Numbered from the stretch's first letter, positions 34,473 through 46,642 are shown. The stretch: 64,000 bases of DNA from Eumeta japonica (GCA_005406025.1 BGZK01000531.1:304755-368754), one strand, 5' to 3'. Notes: generated by a model not told the origin, from the sequence alone. A program made the numbers and translations.

Positions 34473-36711
34473 TTCACTTAGTTCAAAATAGTGTTCAGAT
34501 CGAAATAAGCTAGTGTCTAAATTTTCCAAGACAGGTTGTAAGTAGAGTTGTCAATTCTCTTATACTAATTCAGGTACCGAGGCGAAATAACAGGAGAAAT
34601 ACACGAAAAAGTTTGAATAAATTTATACAAATCCTAATACGATCACAGAATTGCTACTGGGTCGGTGACCTTAATTGTAAACTAAAAACTTTTATACGTC
34701 CTTTATGCACACTTCGTGCAAACGACATACGAGTTCAGCTACGATTTATATTAATAACATACCATTAATTATGATAAATACGTAATTAGCAAACATATAA
34801 CGATACAATTTTTTGAACATATTCTCAATTTTCACACGAAAAACTTAGCATTTACCTTATGAAGTCATCAAGTGGAGCCTACGATGCAAACGTAGTCGCA
34901 ATACGTATAAAACTTAATATGGTGCATTTTTATGTAGAGTGTTTACGAGGAACAATATGATAATGATATTTATAGAGTTGAATTACCTCGTCAAACACGT
35001 TGTTTAAAAGTGAAACTTATTCGAATGAAAATTGAATTAATTTTACTGAGTTACGATAAGGACTATTTGTGCCGAGATAACAAATTATAGATAAATATCT
35101 ATAATTCGGAATATAATTATTCACGATCTTTACTTTTTGAATCGAAAGTTTAGGTAAGAGTGACTTGAGTTGAACATGGGTGTCCTTCAAACGGGGTTTT
35201 TAGTCTGAATTAGAAACTAACTACCCTTTATCTATACAGCCTTTATATGGTGACTTCATCTAAAAAGAAGTGCATTCCAAAAACCTAATTTGCATTATTA
35301 AGTTGCGGGTTTTGTCCTATGTCCAAGCCGCTGAGATTACAGAAACTTTTTTAAAATCTCAGGCGCATGAACACCGTCTTATTGCTCTTTTGGATTTATT
35401 CAATGTACAAAACTCCCACCGTTGTATCGTTACGATAGCGCCACATTGTAGGTATCTCGTGAATAGGCAACGGATTGAGGATAGTCAACATCCTTAGCAA
35501 CATTTTCTCAATGTAATGCAGATCACTTCACGCCTCAAAACGTACATAAAGAAGAGGTAATAGATACGACACGTGTTTGCGATTTTAATGCATTTAAAGG
35601 TTTTCACGACACTTCTCCGATATACAAGTTTCACTCCATCTTTAAAGAAGTGGTGATTGATATTTCAGTGCGGCAATTGCACTAAAACTGCACTAAACTT
35701 CATCGTATAGACTTACAGGTTCAAACTCTGGTGTCGCATTGTAGAAGGATGCACTCACTACTGCGCCATCAGAACTCTCTAATGGTTATACGTTCGCGTG
35801 TAAGCATGTTATTATAACGAAATAATTTTTAAAATTGCAGGTGCATGCATAAAATTTCACTTAATTGTGCAATTTGTAATGTATAATATGAATATATATT
35901 TAATCAGTTATTTACAATGTACGATATCACGTTATCGGTGACTGTTAAGCTGAAGCGTTTGCGGCTACGGGTCAGCGCAGCGGCGCCGCATCCGCGCCCC
36001 CACCTCTAGCAACTACGTCTGTTATGGCGAAAAATATTAGTTTATCAGCATATCGTATCGGCTGTCGGTCGTTACCCACACATTTAATAAACAGAAACGT
36101 TTAGTTGATGCACTATGGCGTTTTAGGAGCATGACAAAGTCGAGTATGGACAGTGAAATGATATCATCATTCACCCATGATAATAAAAACACACGTCCAC
36201 TCTATGTTAATAGCAGAAAAGATATATAAATTATATTAAATTTACCGAAATTTTCGTCCTGCTTTTTGGAACTCGGATTTTCTCATTAAGACTGAAATTT
36301 GTGGTGATGCAAAAGAGTTCTGTTGAAGGTGTATTACGTACGTATGTCTTTCCACGTATGTCTGCCGTCGATGTCTTTAAGGGCCCTTTAGTCAAGGGAA
36401 AGGCAAGTCCGTACGTCTATCACGGGCTACTGTCTTAAAACTGATAAAAGATGACCAAATGAAATTTTTGCATATAGAATGTTATAATTGCCTAAGACCT
36501 GTTAAATAATTAAAATATTAAGCAACTATCCAATATATCTTCTCCATGGGTAAGACGCCTACAATGCTTTTAGATGGTGTAACGTTTTATCTCCTGTACA
36601 GGTGAAACGTGATTTTTTATTAAAAAGACGGGCGCGTAAATAGCATGATTTTTTATTCTTCGTGGATGAACTTGTAAATAAATACATGATTGACATGACA
36701 GTAGTAATGAT
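34473..36711. other. Intergenic, no gene recognised
   Basis: AT-rich. A GC islet lies at 35953-36008. The 75-codon frame at 35270-35497 is not recognisable. Confidence 0.4.
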
Positions 36712-37030
36712 CGGAATCGAAAGTGGGGCTAAGATCTTGAGATTGACGCCGGAACAGAATCGAAAACGGGACCGGAATCGGAACTGAGCGTGGAATTGGG
36801 CTATGAATTAGGAACTGGTGTGGGTGTCAAGAGTGAGAGCAGAATTGGAATTAAAAAGAGGACTGGGATCGAAAACGAGGGTCGGACAGGGATTGCAATC
36901 GAGAACGAAACCGGGACTAAAAGAGTCCGTGAAACTGCTGGGGCAATATGACAGCGCAGGATCGGGATCATCGTGTAAAGAGATATCACTTGATATAAAA
37001 GATAAAGAAATTCCATTTTCTCTACATAAC
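36712..37030 (+). repeat. Dispersed repeat family B, copy 3
   Basis: Tract GGAATCGAAAGTGGGGC, GGACCGGAATCGGAACTGAG, GGGATCGAAAACGAGGGTCG (36713-36975), then TTGATATAAAAGATAAAGAA and ATTCCATTTTCT. The frames on both strands across it are repeat artefacts. Confidence 0.65.
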
Positions 37031-37984
37031 GTCACCGCTCAGTTCTGTCGCGTATTATATTTGTTAATATTAAATATGTACAATTCTTAGACAAAAGAAA
37101 ATTAAAGCCATACCTACTGTACAAACATTTCTAGGTAACCAAATTTAAATGATGGTATAAAACTTTAATCGCACGAAGTAATGCTCGCACTTGACCAGTT
37201 ATTCATTTCCTTTGATTGTTAATGGTGCATCGGGCAGCAGGGAGCGGCTCACGAACGACAGATGAGTGTGCACCGTGAAAAATTAATAATGGTTCCAATT
37301 TTCATTCAATTATTTTTTATTTAAATCGTTTCAATCTAAAAAAGGATATAATATTGAATAACGAATCAAATGTGATATGTCAAGTTAATTATGTAGATAG
37401 AATCGTGTGATATGGTTATTCTTGGAAATGCTGCGTGACTCACTGTATATAGGTCGATAGCACAGAAGCAAACTAATTGGTCATTTTCGCCATTTAATTT
37501 AGAAGTTAGTTTATTTGGAATATTTTAAAATTCAATTTTCATTCATATAATATTAAGGGATTGCCATCATAATAATAATAATAATAGAAGATAAATAAAT
37601 CTATAAGAAGATATATCGGACATGGTATTTCGCGATATTCCAAGGATTGAAATTCAAAATATAACAATTTATTTAACTCTATTAATTTCGAAACGTTCCT
37701 TTATTTCACTACCGCTGCACTCTTGATTAATATGAATAGTCAATGACTTTAACACGCTGTTGTTAACATTTAGAATGCAGTGTAAGTGGTTCCTTAAGCT
37801 ACCTAAAATGAGAAAAAACTAAATTCATTTTAATACTGGTATATAAATGTAATTACAAACGATTATTTAATTATTTCTAACCCTTTTCACCATATTCTTG
37901 GTTTGTTTGGTTTACCTGGAAATTATTCGAGAATCTCCTGTTACAGTGTTCTTTTATCTTATATTTTTCCTTTTTTGACACATT
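37031..37984. other. AT-rich stretch, nothing recognised
   Basis: A short (ATA)n run at 37570-37586. No gene seen. Confidence 0.4.
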
Positions 37985-38615
37985 TTTTAGCTCTCAACTT
38001 TTGAATGTTTATATGCGCTTTTAGCTTCTTCCAACTTATCTTTTAAACAATCCTTTCTTTGCACTATGTAGTTGGCCTTTATTGACAGTCATTCCAGACC
38101 TGCTTTTTTCTTTTTACCAATTATTTTCCTTAAGCCGAAATTCCATAATTCATTTCTTTCTTAGATATTTGCTATCACTTTAAATACCTTTTTTGCTTCG
38201 TCTACTAAAACAATTTCGTTACCTTCCTCAATTTGTCAAGTTCTAGACGTTCATACTGTGTGATTACATCCAAGTTATCTTTAAATTGCTCTACATACTC
38301 ATATTTTACATTTGAATCTTACCAACTTATATCCGTTCTAGCTTCGTAGTAAATATTTTCGTACGGTGTCGCCAACGTTGGCATAAACCTTTAATTCGAC
38401 AGACCACTAAGAAGTGGTGTCTGTGACAACCTTGATACCACGATCCACGCTCGTATCCATAACTTTTAAATTTATGTGTGCATAGTGCCTCTATATTGCT
38501 AGTAGTTTCATTTTCACTATTAAGATTCCTATCAAAGTTTATTTTTACGAAAAGGTCAATGTAGCGTATGTCCTCATTTCCCATCTTTAAATACGACGAT
38601 AATTTCGACTTCATG
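37985..38615 (-). pseudogene. RTE-like LINE, endonuclease remnant, minus strand
   Basis: The minus-strand frame 38614-38327 contains HHFLVVCRIKGLCQRWRHRT, resembling the SDHxLV motif at the end of apurinic endonuclease domains of RTE-type ORFs. The next frame reads EYVEQFKDNLDVITQYERLE and LDKLRKVTKLF. A further one reads NELWNFGLRKIIGKKKKAGL, SIKANYIVQRKDCLK and DKLEEAKSA. This is the usual order in the linker from endonuclease to RT. Stops and frameshifts occur between pieces, and no RT domain follows. The call rests on motif order, not on an alignment. Confidence 0.55.
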
Positions 38616-38884
38616 TTGACAAGTCAAACGATCAGTAAATTAGGACTTCTTGTATGAGTATCAAATACTGCCAATATTCCAGGTCACGAGGCTATTTAAG
38701 ACCCTTTACTATCAGGCTATAGGCTTCACGTTAGATTCAGTGCTCGTTGAAAAACCTCCACAGCTCTGAATGTTTTGATAAACCTTGTCCAACAAGCCTA
38801 TGTTTTCCCATAATCTATCCTTTTATCTTTAAAGAAAGTGAGAATACTATGTTTTACTGATCAGTTAAAAATAAATTTCGACGC

Positions 38885-38946
38885 GCGAGCAGACTTGGGA
38901 TCGAACGTGTATTTCTTATGTTGTAGGTGTGAGCGTGGTAACCATA
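38885..38946 (-). repeat. tRNA-like head (SINE or tRNA pseudogene)
   Basis: The minus strand reads TATGGTTACCACGCTCACAC (box A region) and ACACGTTCGATCCCAAG, with GTTCGATCCC a good box B. No clear acceptor stem. Confidence 0.4.
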
Positions 38947-39239
38947 TAGGATCATTGACCACTTCTTTTTTAGCATCAAAGTAGCATCTTATTGCATTAA
39001 TTTTACTTCAAAGCATTCATATCGATGAACTAAATATTTTTAAAAATTTGTGTTACAGCCAGAGAGAAGGGCGAAGGGTCACTTCTTTAGGTCTAGTTTG
39101 AAAAGAAAACGGGCCTCAATGGCGTAATCTTTCAAATGAGTAGTTCAGATACTTACGAAGTCCAATATAAATTTACGGATACGACCCTCTCATATAATTT
39201 CTTGTGAATCTGTAAATAGTCACACGAATTTACCTATTC

Positions 39240-39550
39240 AAACGAAAACGCCGCTAACGCCAGGCGGGCACCCGGCCCGTATCGCGTTACCGGGAATCAG
39301 ATTAGGTGCGCCCGCGCATGTCACACTTTCATTTCTAGGAAGCGGCGTGGCGGCGGGCCGTAGTATGCTGATGCGCCGATAGCGGGACACCTTGCAGTAT
39401 AAACTTCGGCGCGCTATCTCACGCCGATACCCGCTTATCGCGATCGATAAGCGCACGAAACTGGGACACGGAATTGAAATTGAGCGAATGCTCGGGACGT
39501 CCCGCGGGCCGGCGCGTCGATCATCGACTCACTTTTCAAGCCTCGGTCGA
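39240..39550. promoter_or_regulatory. GC-rich island with clustered CGATA motifs
   Basis: CGATA/TATCG words occur at 39377-39381, 39425-39429, 39436-39440 and 39445-39449. The last two form a 9-bp hairpin CGCTTATCG/CGATAAGCG with loop CGAT (39432-39453). In Drosophila, such clusters bind BEAF/DREF-type factors. Relevance in a lepidopteran is inference. Confidence 0.3.
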
Positions 39551-40022
39551 ATTTTCCATCTGACATTGTGATGTAATTTATTGTGGTTAGTGTGATATTT
39601 GAAATACGGCGTTTTTAATTCAAGTCGTACGTCACAATTGCTTTAAAGCCACTTCTTATTGGCTATGTGACGAAATTCTATGTTTGAGTATATCTCTAGT
39701 TGTAGTTATATTCGACCGCGCCATAAAAAGGGCGATAATGTGTTTATCTGATTCCGTATAATGTTATATATGTAAATGTATTCATTGACGGCGCTAGGGA
39801 ATCGAAACGCGTTGGATTCTTGCATTCGTCTACATCACGCGAGTGTCGTTGAAGCAATGATAACGAGAATTCACGTTAACGCCACTAGATGGAGTATTGT
39901 TATTACTTTAAGTGAACAGCTCTAGTATACACACATATATATATTTATCCATTGATTGTACTTTGATAACGTTTAGCTTTTCAAGTTTAGGTAACTATAT
40001 CAAATTCATCCCTAGAAAAACA
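39551..40022. other. AT-rich stretch, nothing recognised
   Basis: No supported feature. Confidence 0.4.
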
Positions 40023-40094
40023 CGATTAAAAACAATGTGCGTACGCGCGTGAGAAGTTGTACTTTTGGCGTAATTGAAAAATTGTTTTTAATCG
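40023..40094. repeat. 14-bp perfect inverted repeat, 44-bp spacer
   Basis: CGATTAAAAACAAT (40023-40036) is exactly inverted at 40081-40094. The spacer is GC-richer than the arms (GTGCGTACGCGCGTG). Confidence 0.85.
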
Positions 40095-41249
40095 CATCCA
40101 AATAATCAATTACAGTAAAATAAGAAAAGGGGTGTAATATAATAGCCAATGCGGTTGCACTGTTTACCTAATCCAAATTTGAAATATTAAAAAAAATAAT
40201 ATTTATGTTCTTACATAAAGTGTAATATAAATTTTATCTTTTTATTTGAAATTATGACAATTGTCAAATGAAAAATTGGAATATGTTAACGTTATTTTCT
40301 TGAAATCCACTTTGTATTCAGTTATATAAAATTCATCGAATGATGTCACTGTTGAGTTGTTAATTCTCTACCCTATATTTGCACGGCTCTATTGAATTTG
40401 GAAAATTGAACTAGGCCGAAAATTTCCTCTTCTAATACTAATTCAAATGAACCCAATTTCGAAATTCTAGGGCCATCCATCAACGAATTAGGTTCCGGGG
40501 AGGATTCGCGTTATTCCAGAGGGGAAGTGGGAAGGCTAGGAAATCCAAAAGTTAGAAGGTGAAGGGGAGGGGGTATACCCCTCGAGTGTGAATGGTTACC
40601 TACTTGGTGATAGGAAACTTAAAAAAAAAACAGAAAATAAAAAATAAGGAAACGATGCAATGAGGGGGGTCGTAAGGACATAGGAAATATATATAAAAAT
40701 AAAGCAGAGAGTAAAGTTAAAGCCTTATTGGCATGTCAGTCATTAATGGTCTAAAGTTGTTCGCTAAACCGTTTGCGGGAACTTCATACTTTAGTTTTCG
40801 TGACACCCCAATAAAAATTCACTTTTATCATTTTTTCATAACACCCCATAAGAAGTATAAGTTCAAAAAAATGTTTTTCTAAGTGTTGCTTTTAAGCGTC
40901 ATTTCGTATAGTATCTACGTAATTACATTCTTGCTATTATGCTATTGAATGTAGTACCAAGGTTTCAATAAGTTCTCGATATCACAGAGAAGTACATTAG
41001 GTAAATTTCGTATGTTATTATATGTTAAAATACTTTATATTGGTAATGAACATAAGTAACTTTTTCTATGGGAATTTATCTTATTTCCAAGCCACACTCG
41101 AATGACGCTCAGTAAAACTCGGTTGCTCGGGTACTCAAAAATGAAACAAGATCAATGAATCGTATTATGTTACGTTGAAATTGCTTGCCATCAATATAGC
41201 AGCAACATTTTTTCTAATTTTTATTTTTAGGCCGTGCGTCCTTTAAAAA
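40095..41249. other. Intergenic; possible degenerate repeat at 40468-40680
   Basis: AGGGCCATCCATCAACGAAT (40469-40488) with a following G-rich patch (GGTTCCGGGGAGGATT, GGAGGGGGTATACCCCTC) resembles a degraded lepidopteran DNA-element terminus. Otherwise nothing recognised. Confidence 0.3.
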
Positions 41250-41650
41250 AAAAGGGCCAAAAGCGAGTTAAGTTGCGTGAAGGAGGTTCCGTACTAAAAA
41301 ATGTTGCATTAGTCTTCAGTCAAAACCAAGTGAAATATTTTATACATACACTCTCTTTACGATTTTTTTGCGTTTCCTATAAGGATTTGAAGACTTAGGA
41401 TCTGCTTTTTAGGATCTTGTAAACTATGAGTAAGCGTAAGTATTCCATATTTTTTTCAAACTTCAGTCTGAGCAGTTACCGAGACAAAAATGAGAAATAC
41501 AAATACATGTTTTTTTTTTTTTATGTTTGTGAAATCCATAGTTTTGTAGATCTTTAGTTAAATAATACAAAATAATTTTGCTTAAATTAAAAAAGAAATG
41601 TAATTTTTGATATGATGATTTTTTAGGTCGAGAAGACCAATCTGACTCGC
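41250..41650 (+). repeat. Degenerate copy of a common lepidopteran repeat
   Basis: GGGCCAAAAGCGAGTTAAGT and GAAGGAGGTTCCGTACTAAA (41253-41300) match the GGCCAAGTGCGAGTCGG...AAGGGTTCCGTACC opening of a widespread lepidopteran repeat. The body is diverged and the 3' boundary is arbitrary. Confidence 0.5.
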
Positions 41651-41939
41651 ATTTGACTGAGTTTTTAATAGGTAGGTATACTGCAGCTGTCGTGATGCTT
41701 CAGTTTCAAAACAATGTGTTCTAGTCTTTTAAACTTCTCTCTTTACAATAACGAATAACAACGTAAGATTCTTATGTATAACTCATTGCGTAAAAACCTA
41801 TCTATTTTTTACTTTTTAAGGAATAACAATTTTTGACAACTTACTACGGAAAAATAACTTGAAAAACAATACTTAAACGCTGACTTTTTCACGTATGATT
41901 GCAAGCAGACGTGATACTGGTATAAAATAATATTGATCC

Positions 41940-42060
41940 TCGTTTTGGCTAGAGACGGAAGCGAGCGCCGGGACGCCGCACCGCCCGCCGCGTGCGCGCG
42001 CGCCGCTCGCCGGCGCGACCGATAGCGATTCGCCGTACTTACCGTGACCGCAAATCTCTT
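41940..42060. other. Short GC-rich islet
   Basis: CpG-dense at 41957-42020, including GCGTGCGCGCGCGCCG. No coding support. Confidence 0.3.
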
Positions 42061-43247
42061 TATCTATACTTTTCTGATATCTCACTATTTCCATAACATT
42101 GGCTGACCCGATTTACTACTTTTGATTTTAAAAATTTAAATATTATTATTGACAAGTATGTCCAATTCAACCTGATCATTTTCGAAAAGGAGTAAGTATT
42201 TGAACATCAATAACAACCCGTTATCTAACTGAAACGTAACATTCGTGCATGCTGAGTCAAGCATTATTGCAGTTTGAAAACCGTTAATTGATGGTGATTG
42301 ACTAAATCTTATCTGAGGAGTTCGTGTTTTCATTGGTTGTAAGTGTGTGACCAATAAATAGAACACATTTTAAGGATTTTAAAATCATACTTATAAGGAC
42401 GGGCCCATATAACGTCGGTCAATCTGTCAATAATTGCTCAATGGTGTTAATATACGTAATCGGTACCGATTCTACTTGTAGTCTCGATTTACTTGCGTAC
42501 GAAGTTAGTCTTTATTCTCATTTAAGAGACGATAAATTGTGTAAGAACAATTGCGAAAACTACTGTATTGAAGTATTCGGGCGATAATTTCAATAATTTT
42601 TAATTACCATGTATCATTATAGAAAACATTTATTTTGATTTACAATTTCACCTACTTGAAGTAATTTAGTGTTAAATCACCTGTACATGCTCTGAGTAAT
42701 GGGTACTTCAATTGAAAATTTCGAGACGAAAGTATAAAAATTTTAACAACGACTAAGTTGTTATTGTAAACATTTATATGTAAAAAATTGAACATGTAAC
42801 AAATAATTAATGTAGATTGTATTACAATTATAAAATTGGCCACAAATATTTTCATTTTCGGTTTAATAGTTTGTTGTGTAGCATATTGCACTAAAACAAT
42901 TTAATAGATTTTTTTATAAAAAAATAATTCGTGAGTTATTACGAAAGATCATATTCCTAGAGTTCTGAGTTAGAGTTCTGTTCAAAATCATATCGGTTTT
43001 TTTAGAACTGCCTATCTGAAACGGTCAACCTCATTCAAAATTAAATCACATGAAAATTTTCTCATAGCGATACTAAGAAAAATCATTAAACTTTAATAAC
43101 ATATAACTAAAATTAAAACTCAAAAAAAAAAATAATCAAATACGATAAAACAGAACAAGCGATAACCTAGCGAACTGCTGGTGCCGTCAATTTGCTTTGT
43201 GACTTTGTATCCATCTTGATTGCTTATAAATTATATTTTGTTTTTAA
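42061..43247. other. AT-rich stretch, nothing recognised
   Basis: No gene or repeat recognised upstream of the hAT remnant. No matching 5' terminal inverted repeat found. Confidence 0.4.
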
Positions 43248-44735
43248 GTGTATCGAACGAAAAGTAAACGAAAATTATGTTTGGTGGAAATAACGAAAAG
43301 TAGATGCAGAGGGTCGCCAGTCGCCAATCCAGAACCTTATCGCAAATTTGAAAAAATTAGTTTGTCAAGACGAACTGCTGTCCGACGTATAGAAATGATG
43401 GCTAATGATATAAAAACAACATTGACTGACCGTATGGCTGGTTTTGAATCATTTTTCATAGCATAAGACGAGAGTACCGATTTGTCTGACACAGCCCAAC
43501 TAGCTACATTTATTCGACGTGTTGATAAAGAGTTCACTGTTACGAAGGAATTGCTTGTTTTACAGCTGTTAAAATGAATCACTACAGGAGAGGACATTTT
43601 TAATGAAGTTCAAAAGGTTCAAGTTTGGGCTTGCCAATGCGAAAATTAGTTGGAGTATGCACAGATGTTGTATCATCTATGGTCGGCTTATGTAAAGGTT
43701 TCATTGGAATTTTGAATGAAAAAGCAACTGAATTAAATGTACAAAAAGATGGTTTGATAGTCTTTCATTGCATTATCCACCAGCAGAACTTGTGTTCTAA
43801 GTCCATTCGACTCAAGAATGTTGTGAATGTGGTAGTAAAAACCATCAATTTTATTCGATCCTAGGAGCTTAACCATCGTCAGTTCGAGGCGTTTTTGTAT
43901 GAAATATCAGTCGAATATGACGACGTAACATATTATTGTGAAGTCACATAGTTAAGCAATGGGAAAATGCTGAAACGGTTTTACAAGCTTAGAAATGAGA
44001 TAGCAGATTTTATGCAAATAAAGAATAAACCATTATCTGAATTGAGTGACCCAAAATGGATATGTGACTTAGCATTCCTGGTCGACCTTACAAGCTATTT
44101 TAATAATTTAGAATTGAAATTTCAAAAACAAGGACAGTTAGTAAATTATTTGTACATCCATTTGAAAGCGTTTCAGAACAAAGTCCGCTTGTGGGTGGCA
44201 CAGATGCTGTCTGGTAACAGTTACCATTTCACCACGCTCTCTGCTTATGAAAATGTTGTTTATGCTCAGTACGCTAAAGAACTAAAGTTACTGTTGCAGC
44301 AATTTTCGAACAGATTTAGCGATTTCAAAAACATGGAAGATTGTTTCAATTTATTTACTACTCCAACAAAAAGTAATGTACAAAATGCTCCAATACACTT
44401 GGAGTATGCAAAACAAATGGAGTTCATCGAGATTCAAGAAAACTCACTTCTAAAATCTAAATTTGAAGACGTGGAGTTGTGCGATTTCTACAAAAATACC
44501 TCGAAGAAGAAAACCATTTTCCGCAATTTAGGAAATTCCAAGGAGATTAATTTGTGCGTTTGGCAGTACTTACAAATGTGAAGAGTTCTTTTCAATGATG
44601 AAAGTTAATAAATCAAAACATCGTACAAGGTTGACTGAAGATAATTTAGAAAATTCTTTACGTCTTTGTATCAGTGAAATTAATCCAAACATCGATAGAT
44701 TACTTTCCAGAATTCATGCTCAAGTGTCTCATTGA
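43248..44735 (+). pseudogene. hAT transposase-like (GTF2IRD2/ZBED-type) pseudogene
   Basis: This is a decayed hAT-superfamily transposase. The first frame (43248-43466) ends ...AGFESFFIA-stop and the next residues read DESTDLSDTAQLATFIRRVD, which contains the DEST(D) catalytic-region motif. A stop (43574) precedes TTGEDIFNEV. After a frameshift near 43620, a frame gives LVGVCTDVVSSMVGLCKGF, HCIIHQQNLCSKS and VVVKTINFIRS, then stops at 43862 and 43949. A 204-codon frame to 44581 gives LKRFYKLRNEIADFM, DPKWICDLAFLVDLTSYFN and a diverged middle. A final shift yields YKCEEFFSMMKVNKSKHRT, LTEDNLENSLRLC and DRLLSRIHAQVSH, the hAT C-terminal dimerisation-type end, stopping at 44733-44735. The N-terminal zinc-finger part is missing. 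The family order DEST, HCIIHQ, DPxWxCDLAF and C-terminal FSxMK is conserved. At least five in-frame stops and two frameshifts show it is not functional. Confidence 0.9.
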
Positions 44736-44964
44736 TTTCGGTGTCGCTATATAACTTTCGTAGTTTGTAGGAATTCCAATTTTCACGATTTAATTATAAT
44801 ATTAAACCTATTTATTTAATTTCATTTTGTTGTTTTATTAAATTGTATTATAATAACATTGTCGTATTATTTCATGTCTGATATCTATTGCTAAAAATTA
44901 TGAAATCTACTTTAAAATGCACTACTTTTGAATGACGCCCGCGAATGTATTTGCACATTAAAGT

Positions 44965-44999
44965 TTGGCCCACAACATGTCAAACGTTGCCCATACCTG
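44965..44999. repeat. Probable hAT 3' terminal sequence
   Basis: TTGGCCCACAACATGTCAAA and CGTTGCCCATACCTG end at 44999. hAT ends typically read CAG...CTG, and this lies about 230 bp after the transposase stop. The matching left end was not found, so the copy is likely 5' truncated or too diverged. Confidence 0.4.
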
Positions 45000-45528
45000 G
45001 TCTGTACCGTATAAATCATACAAAAGAAATAGGAACGGGGTGACGAATACTAGAAGGTGACTATAAATAATATCGATTTGACCTTTATCGATGCGTGATC
45101 ATGGAGTCTGCGAGAACTCAATCACAGGATACATTGTTTATTAGCTCTAAAAACATCACTGTATTTATGCATTTAGCATGCTCCGTTTTGCGAATCGATA
45201 CATGCTTATTTGTTTTGGATATTAAAGAAAACCCCCAGACAAGTGCGAATAAGAATCGCACCCTGAGAGTTCCGTCCAAACTTAATTATGTACGTAGATA
45301 TTTCATCCACCAAAAGTTCGACGGTAGCTGTTTGCTTTCGATACCGATCTTAAAGAGATATAGATTGGGGAATTTCGAAATTTTGTTGCTGATCATTTTT
45401 CAAAAAAAATTTAAAATAATTTTATATACCCATGAATATTTGAAAATCTCGTAATATTTTTTTTTTCAAAACATTACGATCTTATACTCCAACTGCAAAT
45501 GCCAAATTGTAATTGCATTTTTTTTTCC
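45000..45528. other. Contains a 119-codon open frame of unknown nature (45095-45454, +)
   Basis: The frame begins MIMESARTQSQDTLFISSKN in an unremarkable start context and continues through Lys/Ile/Tyr-rich sequence typical of AT-rich DNA. I see no domain, signal peptide or repeat match. It could be a chance frame or part of a decayed element next to the hAT copy. No function proposed. Confidence 0.15.
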
Positions 45529-45554
45529 TTTTGATTGTGTTAACACAATCAAAA
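45529..45554. repeat. 26-bp perfect palindrome
   Basis: TTTTGATTGTGTT (45529-45541) is followed immediately by its reverse complement (45542-45554), centred on 45541/45542. Confidence 0.9.
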
Positions 45555-45639
45555 AATCACCTTTACGATTCTTACGCTCTTTGATGCAAGTGATATTGCA
45601 GTCATTTATTTGAAGTCCTGAAAGTTCACGAAAGCATTA

Positions 45640-45815
45640 AATAAATAACAGTAATATAAATTCACGCTTATTTCCTAAAAGGGTAGGCAGGGACTATAGA
45701 TTTCCACGTGGTATAATCTTTGCATATCTCTCTGGCCTCACTGACAACTGTCAATCATTTCATTTAAATTCGTCGGTGTCGAGTGCTTAAAATTTGGCCC
45801 CTTTTGGTATTATTG
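45640..45815 (-). pseudogene. RTE-like LINE, C-terminal end, minus strand
   Basis: Read on the minus strand, one frame gives GQILSTRHRRI, a stop, MK, a stop, then LTVVSEAREICKDYTTWKSI and VPAYPF. It matches 14690-14796 residue for residue in GQILST, RR and SEAREICKD. The tail AAGCGTGAATTTATATTA corresponds to the tail near 14798-14815. A second short remnant of the same family, opposite strand. Confidence 0.75.
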
Positions 45816-46258
45816 ATTATTATTATTAGTGGTTAAATCAAACAAAAAACAAATTTTCCATTTGATGGAATTTAATTATGTGATAATACATCAATATAAT
45901 TCGCTCGAATGATACTCATGTATTATATTTTAAATTAATATAATTTGAACACTTTCATAGCGATAATTGTATCTAACCTAAATATTTTATTTTGATTAAA
46001 ATAAGTATAATCAATCAGCTCAATACTTACATTGCTCTTGAGATAATAGCTACAATAACATTTTAATTTGATATTTTTAATTAAATATACTTTATCTACA
46101 ATATGTACACATATGGATTTCATATCTGTTGATATCTCTTGTTATAACCTTTAAAATAGTATCATTACAGATATCTTACCCGGTCTCCGTCACAACAAGT
46201 CATGCGTTTATTATTCGCCATTGCAATTTCGCATCATTTGTGACTCCTGAAAATTATA
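45816..46258. other. AT-rich stretch, nothing recognised
   Basis: No supported feature. Confidence 0.4.
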
Positions 46259-46332
46259 CAGGGGGTGTCGCTCAGTGGTTAAAAACGTCGTCCTGGTAGG
46301 GGAAGGTACCGGGTTTGTTCAAGAAAATAACT
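46259..46332 (+). repeat. tRNA-like head (SINE)
   Basis: GGGGGTGTCGCTCAGTGGTT (box A region) is followed by AAAAACGTCGTCCTGGTAGG and GGTACCGGGTTTGTTCAAG, with a degenerate box B. No acceptor-stem complement closes the structure. Best read as a tRNA-derived SINE head. The hairpin array starts 70 bp downstream. Confidence 0.4.
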
Positions 46333-46401
46333 GACCAATGAGATTTCAATTTGCATAAAATTAAATCACTCGCTCCGTGTTTCTAAGAGTACATTAAAAA
46401 G

Positions 46402-46440
46402 GATTGTTGAAGGTATGTACAGACATACCTTCCCACAATC
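46402..46440. repeat. Hairpin, 10 + 6 bp, loop ACAG
   Basis: GAAGGTATGT (46409-46418) pairs exactly with 46423-46432, loop ACAG. Beyond a small internal loop GATTGT (46402-46407) pairs with ACAATC (46435-46440). Confidence 0.9.
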
Positions 46441-46467
46441 ATTTTTATCACCGGTTTTTTAAAACCA

Positions 46468-46528
46468 GTCCGGTTTTAGCACCCCACTGTGTATAGATAC
46501 TGTATACAGCGGGGTGGTAAAACCGGAC
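46468..46528. repeat. Hairpin, 28-bp arms with two mismatches, 5-nt loop
   Basis: The left arm 46468-46495 (CCGGTTTTAGCACCCCACTG core) pairs with 46501-46528. There are two mismatches and two G-T pairs. The loop is GATAC (46496-46500). Confidence 0.92.
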
Positions 46529-46543
46529 CCAAATAATAGACTT

Positions 46544-46559
46544 TGGAATTTTAATTCCA
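46544..46559. repeat. Hairpin, 7-bp arms
   Basis: TGGAATT (46544-46550) pairs with AATTCCA (46553-46559). Confidence 0.8.
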
Positions 46560-46602
46560 TACCTACGTTACAGGGTTTTTATATGCATATAGAATATCCC
46601 TC

Positions 46603-46638
46603 ATATACAAATCGTCGTAATAACGACGATTTGTATAT
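46603..46638. repeat. Perfect 16-bp hairpin, loop AATA
   Basis: ATATACAAATCGTCGT (46603-46618) is exactly inverted at 46623-46638, loop AATA. Confidence 0.95.
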
Positions 46639-46642
46639 AGCT

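Noticed and set aside
46259..46332. Functional tRNA gene
   Set aside because: Box A is acceptable, but box B is degraded and there is no acceptor-stem pairing; the SINE head explanation fits better.
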